A model generated the notes under the pieces. The model saw nothing but the letters and a program-made list of their open reading frames with translations, searched no databases and had not been told where the DNA came from. Position numbers and translations under genes: made by a program. Below, piece after piece: positions 33,354 through 42,492 of a stretch of 64,000 nt of DNA (position 1 is the stretch's first letter; the number at the start of each line of letters is the position of its first letter). The DNA comes from Anaerobacterium chartisolvens (GTDB lineage Bacteria > Bacillota > Clostridia > Acetivibrionales > DSM-27016), in NCBI RefSeq assembly GCF_003337415.1, contig NZ_QPJT01000001.1, positions 124,001 to 188,000 on the forward strand. The letters run 5' to 3'.

Positions 33354-34199
33354 TTATATTCCGTTTATAGTTACTCCTATATCCACAGGCTTCCCGAAAT
33401 AAATTGACGAGGTGGAAATAGAATCAACTCCTGTGGCTGCGTATTCCTGAACATTCCCCTCGTTTATTCCCCCCGTTGCTATAAGAGTAATTAGAGGGTT
33501 TATTTCCCTGATTTCCTCTACAATGCTTTTAAGTGATGAGGTACTGAGCTTGTCAAATTGAATTCCGCCCACTCCCGCACTCGCAAGCTGTATTGCGTCT
33601 TCCCGGCAATCAACCTCAACAACAACCTTCTTTTCACAGGCTCTGTCCTTAATCGCTTGAATTTTATTTAACAGCCCGCTTAGCCCCCCCATAAAATTTA
33701 CATGCTGCTTAAAAAGCAATACCGTTTCGGAAAGCCCAAGCCGATGTGGAAGCCCTCCGCCCACAACAACAGCTTTTACGGCAAACTCCTTTGTACCCGG
33801 GCACATCTTTCTTGTGGCAACTACCTCAACTTTGGGATTAACGGCTTTTGCTCTGTCAACAAGCCTTTTTGTCCTTGTCGCAATAGCCGAGTAATATTCC
33901 AGAATATTCATAGACACCTTCCATGCCATATGCAGGCTATGGGCAGGTCCCTTGGCCCTTATAAATGTTTCTCCGGGGACTACGCTCTCTCCCGAGGGAG
34001 TCACCTTAAGAGGTACGATACCAAGCCTGCTGAATATTCTTACTACTTCTTCAGTGCCGCAGATCACCGCGCTGTCTCTCGAAACAAAGCTCATTTCACC
34101 CTTTTCTCTGCCAATGTCAAGCACAAGCGTGGTCAAGTCAATATACGGAATATCTTCCTTTATAAATCTCTCAATAGTTTCCTCAGCAATGTAAAACAT
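33354..34199 (-). CDS. ModD/NadC-like nicotinate-nucleotide pyrophosphorylase-family protein
   Basis: 281 residues. The N-terminus (FYIAEETIERFIKEDIPYIDLTTLVL) and the central ATRKMCPGTKEFAVKAVVVGG with PHRLGLSETVLL are those of ModD, a homologue of quinolinate phosphoribosyltransferase NadC found beside molybdenum transport genes. The family fold binds PRPP and a pyridine acid; ModD's own reaction is not known. Here no mod genes are present: it is the last gene of a cluster with an ADH-synthase-like aldolase, an amidohydrolase and two acid-activating ligases. It may act on the cluster's product, or its location may be incidental (90 bp gap). Confidence 0.75.
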   Translation of the reverse strand: MFYIAEETIERFIKEDIPYIDLTTLVLDIGREKGEMSFVSRDSAVICGTEEVVRIFSRLGIVPLKVTPSGESVVPGETFIRAKGPAHSLHMAWKVSMNILEYYSAIATRTKRLVDRAKAVNPKVEVVATRKMCPGTKEFAVKAVVVGGGLPHRLGLSETVLLFKQHVNFMGGLSGLLNKIQAIKDRACEKKVVVEVDCREDAIQLASAGVGGIQFDKLSTSSLKSIVEEIREINPLITLIATGGINEGNVQEYAATGVDSISTSSIYFGKPVDIGVTINGI

Positions 34200-34289
34200 T
34201 CTTAAAATCGCCTCCTACTGACAGTATTCTATATTTATTGAAAGCATATGTCAATAAAAGAACATGCTGTTTATTGAGCTTGTCCATTT

Positions 34290-35114
34290 TTATACTGCCT
34301 GCTCCAGAGATACATCAGCCTTTACTATTTCCAGTGCCTCTTCAACCGAAGCTGAATTATGCACAATAGCAGAAATTGCTTTGCAAAACCCGGAGGGATT
34401 TATATGCTGAAAGGTGTTTCGTCCGCACGCAACACCCCTTGCTCCCGCTTCCAGCGCCATGCTTATATTTCTTAAAATAGCTTCTGTATTGCTTGCCTTT
34501 TCTCCTCCGGCAACAATTACAGGAATAGAGCATCCCTCAACAACGCTTCTGAAGGAATCGACGCTCCCCGTAAAGCTTACCTTTACCAAATCAGCCCCTA
34601 ATTCGCAGGCAACTCTGGCCGCCAGCCTGATATTTGTTACATTGTCACTTCGTATATTTTTGCCTCTTGCATACATCATTGCCAAAAGAGGCACACCCCA
34701 ATCAGAGCATTTTTTGCTGATTGCACCAAAATCACTCAGCATTTTGGCTTCATTGTCCGAGCCCAGGTTTACATGTATCGAAACCCCGTCAGCACCAAGC
34801 TGAAGCCCCTCTTCAACGGTACACACAAGCGTCTTGAGATTAGTGTCGGGCGAAATCTCAGTAGAAGCGCTTAAGTGCACAAAAAGGCTTGTATTTCTTT
34901 CCAAAGAATAGAACGTTTTAGCTACAATTCCTTTATGTAAAATAAGCCCGTCTACCTCGCCTCCGGAAAAATGCTTAACTGTGTCCCGCATATTTTTTAA
35001 TCCCTCTATAGGGCCTGATGTTACTCCATGATCCAGAGGCACTAACACCACATTCCCGCTTGCCTCGTTAAAAATACGCTTTAAGCGTATGTATTTCCCT
35101 ATTGAATTATTCAT
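34290..35114 (-). CDS. Class I aldolase, ADH synthase/GriI-like (DhnA family)
   Basis: 274 residues, a complete TIM-barrel class I aldolase. PLDHGVTSGPIEGL (26-39), GVSIHVNLGS (110-119), the tyrosine in MMYARG (146-151), the predicted Schiff-base lysine K178 in LVKVSFTG, and IPVIVAGGEK (197-206) are present. This set fits 2-amino-3,7-dideoxy-D-threo-hept-6-ulosonate synthase and the related GriI, which condenses aspartate semialdehyde with a triose phosphate towards 3-amino-4-hydroxybenzoate. LsrF-type aldolases are a less likely alternative given the neighbours. The partner GriH/DHQ-synthase-II enzyme is not in the window. It lies between the amidohydrolase (30 bp) and the ModD-like gene. 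Confidence 0.8.
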   Translation of the reverse strand: MNNSIGKYIRLKRIFNEASGNVVLVPLDHGVTSGPIEGLKNMRDTVKHFSGGEVDGLILHKGIVAKTFYSLERNTSLFVHLSASTEISPDTNLKTLVCTVEEGLQLGADGVSIHVNLGSDNEAKMLSDFGAISKKCSDWGVPLLAMMYARGKNIRSDNVTNIRLAARVACELGADLVKVSFTGSVDSFRSVVEGCSIPVIVAGGEKASNTEAILRNISMALEAGARGVACGRNTFQHINPSGFCKAISAIVHNSASVEEALEIVKADVSLEQAV

Positions 35115-35144
35115 AGCCGTTTTCCCCTTTTTAAAAGCTGATGC

Positions 35145-35912
35145 TCATGCCGTTTTTGTAAGAATGCGGGATATATTACGGAAAAATATGTTTTCAAGCT
35201 CATCGGGCTTGCAGTCAAGGGCATAAATATTCTGGATAGCCGAACATGCATGATACATTGGAAATTCAGTTCCGAAAATAATGCGCTCAGAGCCAAGTGT
35301 TTTTAACGCTTCCTTTATAATTAAAAAGCTTGCATCCGATGTCTCAAAATATATGTTTTGATATTTCCTTCCGTATTCTATCGCCTCCGTATCGGCAGGC
35401 CCGAAGCCCATATGTCCTAAAATAAACGTAGTTTTAGGAAATTCCTTCACAAGATGCGCAAACTTTTTTGTGGATGCCGCAGGAGAAAAAACCACATGGG
35501 AATAAAACGGAACTCCCAGCTCCCCACACAATTCCGCAAGCTGTAAGACCGTTTCGGAGGTCAGAGAAAACTGATGCACAACCGGAGCCAGCTTGAGCCC
35601 TGAAAAATTTTTTTCCCTTACAGCCGTTTCAAACTCTCTTATGCCTTCGTCTCCAAGATGAGGATTCACACAAAAAAGTCCGAAAAACCGTCCCGGATAT
35701 TTTTTCATTGCTTCCTCTATAATATAATTTGGGGGGTAAATACTCTCACTTTTTTCTTCCCCGGAGATATATCTGGTCATTTTCCTTACATCAATCATTC
35801 CCCCAGGAACAATGACTCCTTTATCAATACCTGCTTTCTCATATTGTGAAACCAGTGCGTCTCCACTTCCATAATCCAGATCACAAACATGAGCATGGGC
35901 ATCAATTATCAT
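35145..35912 (-). CDS. Amidohydrolase-superfamily protein (TIM-barrel)
   Basis: 255 residues. HAH (6-8) is the first metal motif, GLKLAP (105-110) follows, then SHV with H139, GHMG with H167, and at the end FGTEFP with E216. Amidohydrolase-2 proteins normally have an aspartate there (FGSDxP), so a glutamate at this metal/acid position is unusual. In benzoxazole pathways a protein of this superfamily closes the oxazole ring rather than hydrolysing an amide. Its place between an aldolase and two carboxylate-activating enzymes is compatible with such a role, but simple hydrolysis or decarboxylation cannot be excluded. Confidence 0.8.
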   Translation of the reverse strand: MIIDAHAHVCDLDYGSGDALVSQYEKAGIDKGVIVPGGMIDVRKMTRYISGEEKSESIYPPNYIIEEAMKKYPGRFFGLFCVNPHLGDEGIREFETAVREKNFSGLKLAPVVHQFSLTSETVLQLAELCGELGVPFYSHVVFSPAASTKKFAHLVKEFPKTTFILGHMGFGPADTEAIEYGRKYQNIYFETSDASFLIIKEALKTLGSERIIFGTEFPMYHACSAIQNIYALDCKPDELENIFFRNISRILTKTA

Positions 35913-35924
35913 AGAAAACCCTCC

Positions 35925-37265
35925 TCATTTATTTTTTGTCTGCTTATTGATAACACGTATAACCTTACCTCCCAAGTATGGTATTGGCTCTACAAATTTA
36001 ACCCTTGTGGGAATGCCGCAGCCATATTCAACCTTGTTTGCAATTTTCTCTTCAAGCCCTTTTACATCCTTGTACCTGCTGCTGCAGTTTGTCTCTATCA
36101 GGAGATGGTCGTCATATACAATAAGCCTATAGTTATTTCCCACTTCCTCATTGCGCATAAGAAACTCTTCCACATAATATGGAGAATATTGCTTACCGTC
36201 AATTGAGATCTGATCTATACTTCTTCCCCTAAGATGTATTTTTTTAAATTTTACGCCGCATTCACACGGAACATCCTCAATATACCCCATGTCCTGAGTA
36301 GCATATCTTATAAGAGGAGCCCCCTCGCGCAGAAGAGTTGTCACTACAATCTCTCCAATTTCTCCCGGTTCAAGCGTTTTCCCGGTATTTCTGTCCACTA
36401 TTTCAACATATACATGTCCTTCGGTGATATGATACCCATCCTTTTCCTCACATTCGATTCCCAGCGGCCCACATTCAAGAGATCCGTAATAACTGTAGGC
36501 AGGACACCCCCAAAGCTCCTCGATCCTGTTTCTGAAAGCGTTTGAGCAGCCTTCTCCCGTAATCCACATAATCTTAAGCCGGCATTCCTTTTTAATGTCC
36601 ATTCCCATCCCCTCCGCCGTCTCGGCAAGGTACATTGCATAGGAAGGACTTGTGAACATAACATTTGCCCTAAGCTCTTTCATAGCCATTAAGGTCTTTT
36701 TAGGGTCTGAGTAATATCCCCCCTTGCCCACAGATACAACTCCCGCACGCTTGGCATTTTGCAGAATGCGGTGAAAGGATAGTCCCGCGGAGCTCATCTC
36801 GTATGGAAGCGCATTTATTACTACATCTGCGGAATCGATCGGCACAAGCTTTCTCATATCAGGCGCCAAATCCCGGATGTACAAATCATCCAGTGTATAC
36901 ATCATGTAAATAGTTTTGCTCTGCGTTGTCCCCGTGGACAAAAAAAACTGAACTATTTTATCAATTTCTACCGAAAGAATAAGGTAGGGTTCATTCTGCA
37001 AATCCTCTTTTTGCACAAAATCAAGAAGCTTGAGCTTTTTCAAGTCATTAAAATTCTCTGTATCAATGCCTGCGGCTTGAATTTTCTTGCGGTAAAAGGC
37101 ATTGTTTTTATAAACATGCTGCAGTAAATCCCTTACCGCGTCTGTAGTGTATTCCTTTATACGCTTAGAATCCCAATACTCAACCAGTCTGTCCTCACTA
37201 AAATGCCTTTTAATAATCTCAGGTATATTGCCTGAACCTGCAAAATAAGTATCCTTAATATCCAT
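35925..37265 (-). CDS. Phenylacetate-CoA ligase-like adenylate-forming enzyme 1
   Basis: 446 residues from ATG 37265 with GGGGG upstream; an extension to 37316 has no ribosome site. The layout is that of PaaK/CapK proteins: an N-terminal KRHFSEDRLVEYWDS region, a P-loop STGTTQSK (110-117) that deviates from the usual SSGTTGKPT, then YYGSLECGPLG and LIRYATQDMG, and a small C-terminal lid domain. A CxC pair (CECG) precedes LRGRSIDQ. These enzymes activate aryl or other acids as adenylates, then pass them to CoA, an amine or an enzyme. It is 12 bp from the amidohydrolase, and the other ligase gene lies just upstream. Confidence 0.85.
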   Translation of the reverse strand: MDIKDTYFAGSGNIPEIIKRHFSEDRLVEYWDSKRIKEYTTDAVRDLLQHVYKNNAFYRKKIQAAGIDTENFNDLKKLKLLDFVQKEDLQNEPYLILSVEIDKIVQFFLSTGTTQSKTIYMMYTLDDLYIRDLAPDMRKLVPIDSADVVINALPYEMSSAGLSFHRILQNAKRAGVVSVGKGGYYSDPKKTLMAMKELRANVMFTSPSYAMYLAETAEGMGMDIKKECRLKIMWITGEGCSNAFRNRIEELWGCPAYSYYGSLECGPLGIECEEKDGYHITEGHVYVEIVDRNTGKTLEPGEIGEIVVTTLLREGAPLIRYATQDMGYIEDVPCECGVKFKKIHLRGRSIDQISIDGKQYSPYYVEEFLMRNEEVGNNYRLIVYDDHLLIETNCSSRYKDVKGLEEKIANKVEYGCGIPTRVKFVEPIPYLGGKVIRVINKQTKNK

Positions 37266-37336
37266 TGTAACTGCCCCCATATAACTATTTAGCCTTCTGC
37301 GAAAAATTCCTGACATCAGGAAATACCGACCATTAT

Positions 37337-38566
37337 TTATGTGATTGTTATGAAGTAACTAGGTTTGTCATAGCTCTCACACTCTATCAGTGAAGATATA
37401 TTCTGTATGCCCTCCTTCGGAAAAAGTTTTACTTTTAAGGGAATATCAAGCCCAATTCGGCTCTCAATCTCCTTTAAAATACTTTTATCCTCATGCTTGC
37501 CGGCTTCAAGATGGATTTCTATTTCCTCCTTTTTACTTATAATTTTATAAAAGTTCCCCGCAAGCTCCTGAGGTAAAGACATTATTTGTTCCTCAATCTC
37601 CCTGTGAGTTATGATTTTTCCTTTGTATACAGCCTTGTTTGAACCTCTCCCATGATGACAAAGCATGGGTGACTTATTGCCGCATCCGCAGCCTTCTCTT
37701 AGCTCCGCTATGTCACCCACATCATATCTGAGAAGAGGAAAATTCTCTTTAGACAGAGTTGTAATGTGTAAAAGCCCCTTTCGATTGAAGCCAAGTCGTT
37801 CCCTTCTCTCAAAGTCCAATACCTCAAAGCAAAAATGCTTTTCGGAACAATGTAAATTCCCCATTTTACATGAAGCTGCAAGGTTGCCCGTTTCCGTTGT
37901 TCCATAAAACTCATAGACAGGCACTCCCCACGCCTCTTCTAAACGCCTCTTTCTTGATTCGCTCATCATCTCTCCTGCAGAGCATATAGCCCTAAGCTTT
38001 TTAAACTCCCTTTTGATATCAACGCCTGTCTTTTTAGCGATGTCACTCAAAAGAAACGCCTCATAAGGGAGACAGCATAGAATAGATACCTCAAGCTTGC
38101 CGAGTAAATTCAATACTCTTGTATAAGGTGCTATTTTAGTAGCCTTGCTTACAGGAACAACACATGCCCCCTTTCTCTTAACCAATTCTGTGAAAATATG
38201 AGCCGGTACAGATATTGAATAAGGAAAACGTATAAGCACTATATCATCTTCATGTATTTCCAGACAGGTTTCTTCCAACTGATTTACATAAGCATTGAAG
38301 TCATTTTCCGTAAGCCATGTTGACATAGGTTCTCCAACAGTGCCGGAAGATTCATGATACTCGTATAACAGGGCCTTTGAGACAGTTATCATTTCAAGAG
38401 CAGACAGCTTGCGCAAATCCGATTTTAAGGTTATAGGCATACAGACGATATCTTCTTTGCTATTTATAGACACAGCAGGAATTCTTCTTTTATAAAACGG
38501 AATTGCTTTCATCCTGGAAATAACACTGTTTAAAGATTCAATCCCCGAAATATTATTTTCTCCCAT
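37337..38566 (-). CDS. Phenylacetate-CoA ligase-like adenylate-forming enzyme 2
   Basis: 409 residues, shorter than ligase 1. P-loop ESSGTVGEP (72-80), then AGEMMSESRKRRLEEAWGVP and EFYGTTETGNLA, and LLRYDVGDIAEL with a CGCG pair shortly after. The two ligases differ in sequence, so two different acids, or one acid in two steps, could be activated. It is the first gene of the cluster. Upstream lies a leader of about 400 nt with several hairpins and a near-consensus promoter at 38982-39010. A multi-gene operon of two such enzymes with an aldolase and an amidohydrolase points to a small biosynthetic pathway. Confidence 0.85.
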   Translation of the reverse strand: MGENNISGIESLNSVISRMKAIPFYKRRIPAVSINSKEDIVCMPITLKSDLRKLSALEMITVSKALLYEYHESSGTVGEPMSTWLTENDFNAYVNQLEETCLEIHEDDIVLIRFPYSISVPAHIFTELVKRKGACVVPVSKATKIAPYTRVLNLLGKLEVSILCCLPYEAFLLSDIAKKTGVDIKREFKKLRAICSAGEMMSESRKRRLEEAWGVPVYEFYGTTETGNLAASCKMGNLHCSEKHFCFEVLDFERRERLGFNRKGLLHITTLSKENFPLLRYDVGDIAELREGCGCGNKSPMLCHHGRGSNKAVYKGKIITHREIEEQIMSLPQELAGNFYKIISKKEEIEIHLEAGKHEDKSILKEIESRIGLDIPLKVKLFPKEGIQNISSLIECESYDKPSYFITIT

Positions 38567-38975
38567 AGTCTTTCTGTCCTTTTACTATTTATTTAGCCAG
38601 AGCTTTTTTTAAGATGGGACATATTTTTAGGAAAGATCAGAAAATAACCTCCGATTTTTTTCATTAAAGCCTTACAGGCTTCCCACCTTTTATTTTCAAG
38701 GAATACTAAAATTACAGTTTCACCATTCCTTAACATTAAAGCTTACCCTGTGTCTTTTAGCAGTACAACAAGGTAAGCTTTACAATATCTAAACAGTAAA
38801 ATCCTACGCATACATTTCAATAATTCAATTACATTTTTATAATACATCCCGGCACTCAAATTCCCCTGTTTAATAATAAAGTAAAACTATCCCCGTTTCC
38901 AGCCTCCAAACCAAAAAAGTATAGGCGTTTTTTGTCACATCAATTTAATTTTCTATTTATTTGGCTAGTTATTTT
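38567..38975 (-). promoter_or_regulatory. Long structured leader of the putative biosynthetic operon
   Basis: About 400 nt lie between the predicted transcription start and the first ATG. On the minus strand the leader can form TAAAGCTTACC/GGTAAGCTTTA (38772-38782 with 38737-38747, 24-nt loop), a stem with AAGGAAT pairing ATTCCTT (about 38697-38731), and AAGCCT-gta-AGGCTT (about 38667-38681). A 34-codon frame (38847-38743) overlaps the first stem but has a poor ribosome site. I could not assign a known riboswitch or T-box. Attenuation is possible. Confidence 0.4.
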
Positions 38976-38981
38976 GTTATA

Positions 38982-39010
38982 ATTTTACACACTTTATCGA
39001 GTTTTGTCAA
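38982..39010 (-). promoter_or_regulatory. Near-consensus sigma-A promoter of the putative biosynthetic operon
   Basis: TTGACA (39005-39010), 17 bp, TAAAAT (38982-38987) on the minus strand. It points at the five-gene cluster, the first gene of which starts at 38566. Confidence 0.6.
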
Positions 39011-39076
39011 CAGTATTTGGAATTATACACTTTATTTTTATATGTCTGTCAAAACATACAAAGCATGTGACTCATA

Positions 39077-39508
39077 TCAGCCTTCAAGCATTTCTCCAAG
39101 CACTGCTTCAAACCTCTCATCATCCGCCTTTGTGCGCTTTTTAGGACCTGTGGTCCGTCCGCCTCCCCTTCGCACCTTTTGTGAAAGATGCCTCTCAAAC
39201 AAAAGTCTGTCCATATTGCCTGATGAATAAATCATTCCGTTTTGGTTGATTGCCCTGGCACCCTTTCCCAAAACCATTGCCGCAAGTCCGTAGTCCTGTG
39301 TCACTATAATATCATGCATATTTGCCATATTAATAAGCGCAATGTCGGCCGAATCCCTCTGCTTATCCACCACTATTACTTCAGAATACCCGTCGTTTAT
39401 CTCATGGCTTGTGTCAATAAACATAGCAACCTGTACTTTGCGCTTTTTTGCCAGCCTCACTATAATATGCTTTACAGGACATGCATCGGCATCTACCAGT
39501 ATCCTCAT
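39077..39508 (-). CDS. YaiI/YqxD family protein (DUF188, PIN-like)
   Basis: 143 residues. The start MRILVDADACPVKHII and the later VTQDYGLAAMVLGKGARAIN and KKRTKADDERFE are the conserved blocks of the YaiI/YqxD (UPF0178) family. The fold resembles a PIN nuclease, with acidic residues D6 and D8 and the TQDYGL aspartate, but no function has been shown. Length matches the family. Ribosome site GGGGGG lies just upstream of ATG. It seems to be a single gene between the biosynthetic promoter and a long intergenic region. Confidence 0.88.
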   Translation of the reverse strand: MRILVDADACPVKHIIVRLAKKRKVQVAMFIDTSHEINDGYSEVIVVDKQRDSADIALINMANMHDIIVTQDYGLAAMVLGKGARAINQNGMIYSSGNMDRLLFERHLSQKVRRGGGRTTGPKKRTKADDERFEAVLGEMLEG

Positions 39509-40373
39509 AATTACGGCCCCCCTCGTTAGTTCCTTAAATCCATATTAGCACCGCAGATGCACGGCAGTCAAGGTAACCCCCCCCCCTGCTCCGCCGCCTT
39601 AAAAGTATAAGTGTATTTGATCCACATTGTACGGAGGCTTGTATGTCTTGATATTTTGATAATCTGTGCCGGATGCCGACGCAAATTTCGACAAGGAGAA
39701 CCTTCTTGCATTTCCCGCTTTTTGACGGCTTAATTGCCTAAACCTGCTATGGTAAAAACGCCAGTATATTTTTATGTATTTTTAGCACTAAATAAAATTT
39801 TTCTAAATTTTTTACATTTCAATAGAGGATTTTGTTGCTTTATGAAGAATATTACATAAATAAGGAGCTTTTTTTAAGCAAGGAGATGGTATATACAGAG
39901 ATATGTTTTTTTTAAATTTATATGCTATTGTTCGGAATAAAATTATTTACTGCATAAACGTCTCAGTAAGCTTCATACTTTCTGTTTTTATGAAGCAATA
40001 TAAACAATTAACTTCTTACAATGCGGGTATTTACATATGCTCTTTATAAGGTAAAAGATTTAAAAGGCATATGGGATGAGAAAGCCCGTAATTTTTATTC
40101 TGATTTTACACAATGCGTCTGCGACAAAACCGTTTGTATTTAGTAATATTATCCCATATTACGTTTTATTAAAGCTGCCATAGGGGAAATCCCTTTATGG
40201 ATGTATAAAAAAAAGAGCCTGTTATCATATCCGCAGATATTGCGCATAATTGCGGCATAAGGAACTTTGTACTTTTGGACTTCATAGTTTATATAATATC
40301 AGAGGTTTAGTATTTTATGCCATTAATGTATATAGCTTTATAAATACAGTATATAGAAAAGGGGGATGTAACT
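39509..40373. other. 865-bp intergenic region upstream of the chemoreceptor gene
   Basis: No intact gene. Contents: a run of ten C (39577-39586); a minus-strand segment 39599-39694 that reads like protein (see that entry); AT-rich DNA; a hairpin GCTTCATA/TATGAAGC (39970-39977 with 39989-39996); and a hairpin around ccataggggaaatcccttt (about 40178-40200). No flagellar-type sigma promoter was evident before the chemoreceptor. Confidence 0.5.
39599..39694 (-). other. Short coding-like segment, possible small peptide or gene remnant
   Basis: From TTG 39694 (AGAAGG 6 nt upstream) to TAA 39599 the minus strand encodes 31 residues beginning LSKFASASGTDYQNIKTYKP. Composition and codon choice resemble real coding sequence, and the open frame extends 29 codons further upstream without a start codon. 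I do not recognise it. It could be the end of a decayed gene or chance. Confidence 0.2.
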
Positions 40374-42434
40374 ATGAAACTTGCAGGAAAAACTATTAAT
40401 CATCTGGCCAGCAAAATCTTTTCTATCTTCAAAAAAAATGGTACGCAGGCTATTAGCCTGCGTACAAAGCTGCTGTTGTTCATATTTCTCACAACCTTGT
40501 TAATCGTAGCCTCTACAGTGTACACATCATTATACTTTTTCTTTCAATATGTGGACAGGGAATCCCAGCTCCAGTCCGCGGGGGGCGTGGACTCGTTCAG
40601 CGCACAAATAAAGGAATACAAAAGCAATTCCCTAAGCTACGCAAACCTTTTTGCCTCCAACCCGGTTATAGCCGCCGCGATAGATGAACGCAACGCAGAC
40701 AAGCTTGTAAACGAGCTGCAGTCCCAGATAAGAAGAACAGGAATAGATTTTGCAATTATAACGGACGAAATGGGAAATGTGCTGCTAAGAAGCTATTCTC
40801 CTTCAAAAAAGGGTGATAATATAAAAGAGCAGCATACTGTAAAGATGGCTCTTCAAGGTATTCCCTATTCCACTATTGAGACAGATGATGTCATAAAGCT
40901 TTCGGCAATCGGCAGTGCGGCAATTGTAAGCCAGGGGAAGATTATTGGCACAGTATGTACGGGATACAGGCTTGATCAGGATAAGGTTGTGGATAAAATC
41001 AAAAAAATGCAGGGAACAGATGCAACTGTGTTCTTAGGGGATACCCGAGTGGCTACCACTATTATAAAGGATGGAAAACGCATAGTCGGTACGCGCCTGG
41101 ACAGTCAGATATCCAATTTAGTGCTTAAAAAGAGCCAAAAATTTTCCGGCAAAACTCAAATACTGGGTATGGCTTATTTTGCCTCATATTTGCCTCTGCT
41201 GAATACCGAGGGAGAAACAATAGGAATAATTTTTGGAGGAAAGCTTATTGAATCGGCATATTCCACAATAAACCAGTCCACAGCTATTATATTGGTTATG
41301 GTACTGGCTATAATGATACTATTTATGGTTGTAATCTCAATATTTATCGGTAAAAGCGTAATAAACCCTTTAAGAATCGCCGTAGACTCACTTGAAATGG
41401 TGGCCGACGGCAAATTGAACATAGACATTGATGACAAGAACATACGCAAGGACGAGATAGGCAGGCTTTTGAGATCTCTTAAAACTACAATAGCGGATTT
41501 GAGGGCTCTTATAGCGGATATAGCAGGCTTGGGGGAAGCAGTTGCAAAGGCCTCCGAGGAAATGACCTGCTCGTCTCACAAGGTGAATAAGGCATGGGCA
41601 CAGGTTGCGGATGCTATAGCAGAGCTGGCAAAGGGCGCCAGTGAGCAAGCCGTTTCTACCGAAAAAGGAAACGGCAAAATCATAGGCATTGTATCGGGCC
41701 TATCTCAAATTTCCGAGGATATGGAATATTCAAGAGATTTGGCCAATGCCGCCAAGGGTACTGTACAAAGAGGAGAAGCTCTGGTAAAATTCCAAGAGGC
41801 TAAAATGGAAGATACAGTTAAAATGTCACAAAATGTTAACACGGCTATTTCAGAGCTTTCAGCAAAATCTGCTCAAATAAGCAAAATACTTTACGTTATA
41901 AGGAGCATAGCAGAGCAAACAAACCTCCTGTCGCTGAATGCCTCAATTGAGGCAGCAAGAGCCGGAAACAGCGGAAGGGGCTTTGCCGTAGTGGCGGCAG
42001 AAATACGGAAGCTGGCAGAGCAGTCGGGGGAATCTGCAAAAAGAATAGGGCAAATTATTGAAAATGTAAATTCAGGAGTAGAAAATTGCGTAACGGAAAT
42101 GACCAGGGTTGAGAACGTTGTAAATGAGCAATCCAAGGCCTTGAACGAAACAGTTATGGCCTTTTACGATATTTCTCAAACCTTTGAACACATAAACAAC
42201 AGAATAGAGACGGTGTCTGAAGCATCAAGCACCCTTAGTGAAAATGCAAAGCAGGCGGGTGACTCAATAGGCGAGATCGCTCAGGTATCCTTGCAGTCAG
42301 CAGCCGGAACGCAGGAGGTAGCAGCGGCAAGCGAGGAGCAGGCCGTGATAATGAATCAGATAGAGGAATCCGCCAATGAGCTGGTGCAAATAGCTTCAAA
42401 GCTTCAATACAGTATATCGAAGTTTAAGATATAG
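40374..42434 (+). CDS. Methyl-accepting chemotaxis protein with extracellular Cache-type sensor
   Basis: 686 residues. A first helix at about 30-52 and a second at about 303-326 enclose a 250-residue outer domain with the Cache-like pattern [18 protein letters not shown] and later [13 protein letters not shown] follows at about 327-380. The cytoplasmic part has the signalling hairpin [20 protein letters not shown] and [13 protein letters not shown]. It senses an unknown small molecule and signals to CheA/CheW, which are not in the window. AGGGGG lies upstream of ATG; a strong terminator follows. Confidence 0.93.
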   Translation: MKLAGKTINHLASKIFSIFKKNGTQAISLRTKLLLFIFLTTLLIVASTVYTSLYFFFQYVDRESQLQSAGGVDSFSAQIKEYKSNSLSYANLFASNPVIAAAIDERNADKLVNELQSQIRRTGIDFAIITDEMGNVLLRSYSPSKKGDNIKEQHTVKMALQGIPYSTIETDDVIKLSAIGSAAIVSQGKIIGTVCTGYRLDQDKVVDKIKKMQGTDATVFLGDTRVATTIIKDGKRIVGTRLDSQISNLVLKKSQKFSGKTQILGMAYFASYLPLLNTEGETIGIIFGGKLIESAYSTINQSTAIILVMVLAIMILFMVVISIFIGKSVINPLRIAVDSLEMVADGKLNIDIDDKNIRKDEIGRLLRSLKTTIADLRALIADIAGLGEAVAKASEEMTCSSHKVNKAWAQVADAIAELAKGASEQAVSTEKGNGKIIGIVSGLSQISEDMEYSRDLANAAKGTVQRGEALVKFQEAKMEDTVKMSQNVNTAISELSAKSAQISKILYVIRSIAEQTNLLSLNASIEAARAGNSGRGFAVVAAEIRKLAEQSGESAKRIGQIIENVNSGVENCVTEMTRVENVVNEQSKALNETVMAFYDISQTFEHINNRIETVSEASSTLSENAKQAGDSIGEIAQVSLQSAAGTQEVAAASEEQAVIMNQIEESANELVQIASKLQYSISKFKI

Positions 42435-42442
42435 CAAGCCTA

Positions 42443-42481
42443 AAAAAAGCTGTCCGGCACATTTTGCCGGACAGCTTTTTT
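42443..42481. terminator. Terminator between chemoreceptor and cell-wall hydrolase genes
   Basis: AAAAAAGCTGTCCGGCA (42443-42459) and TGCCGGACAGCTTTTTT (42465-42481) form a perfect 17-bp stem with a 5-nt loop. Genes on both sides converge, so it works in both directions. Confidence 0.88.
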
Positions 42482-42492
42482 ACTTTTATATC

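Noticed and set aside
38743-38847. 34-codon frame in the leader of the biosynthetic operon
   Set aside because: It has no good ribosome site and overlaps the main stem; kept only as a remark under the leader.
2970-39560. CATATTAGCA-GCAG motif shared by 2977-2992 and about 39540
   Set aside because: A short match with two differences; probably chance.
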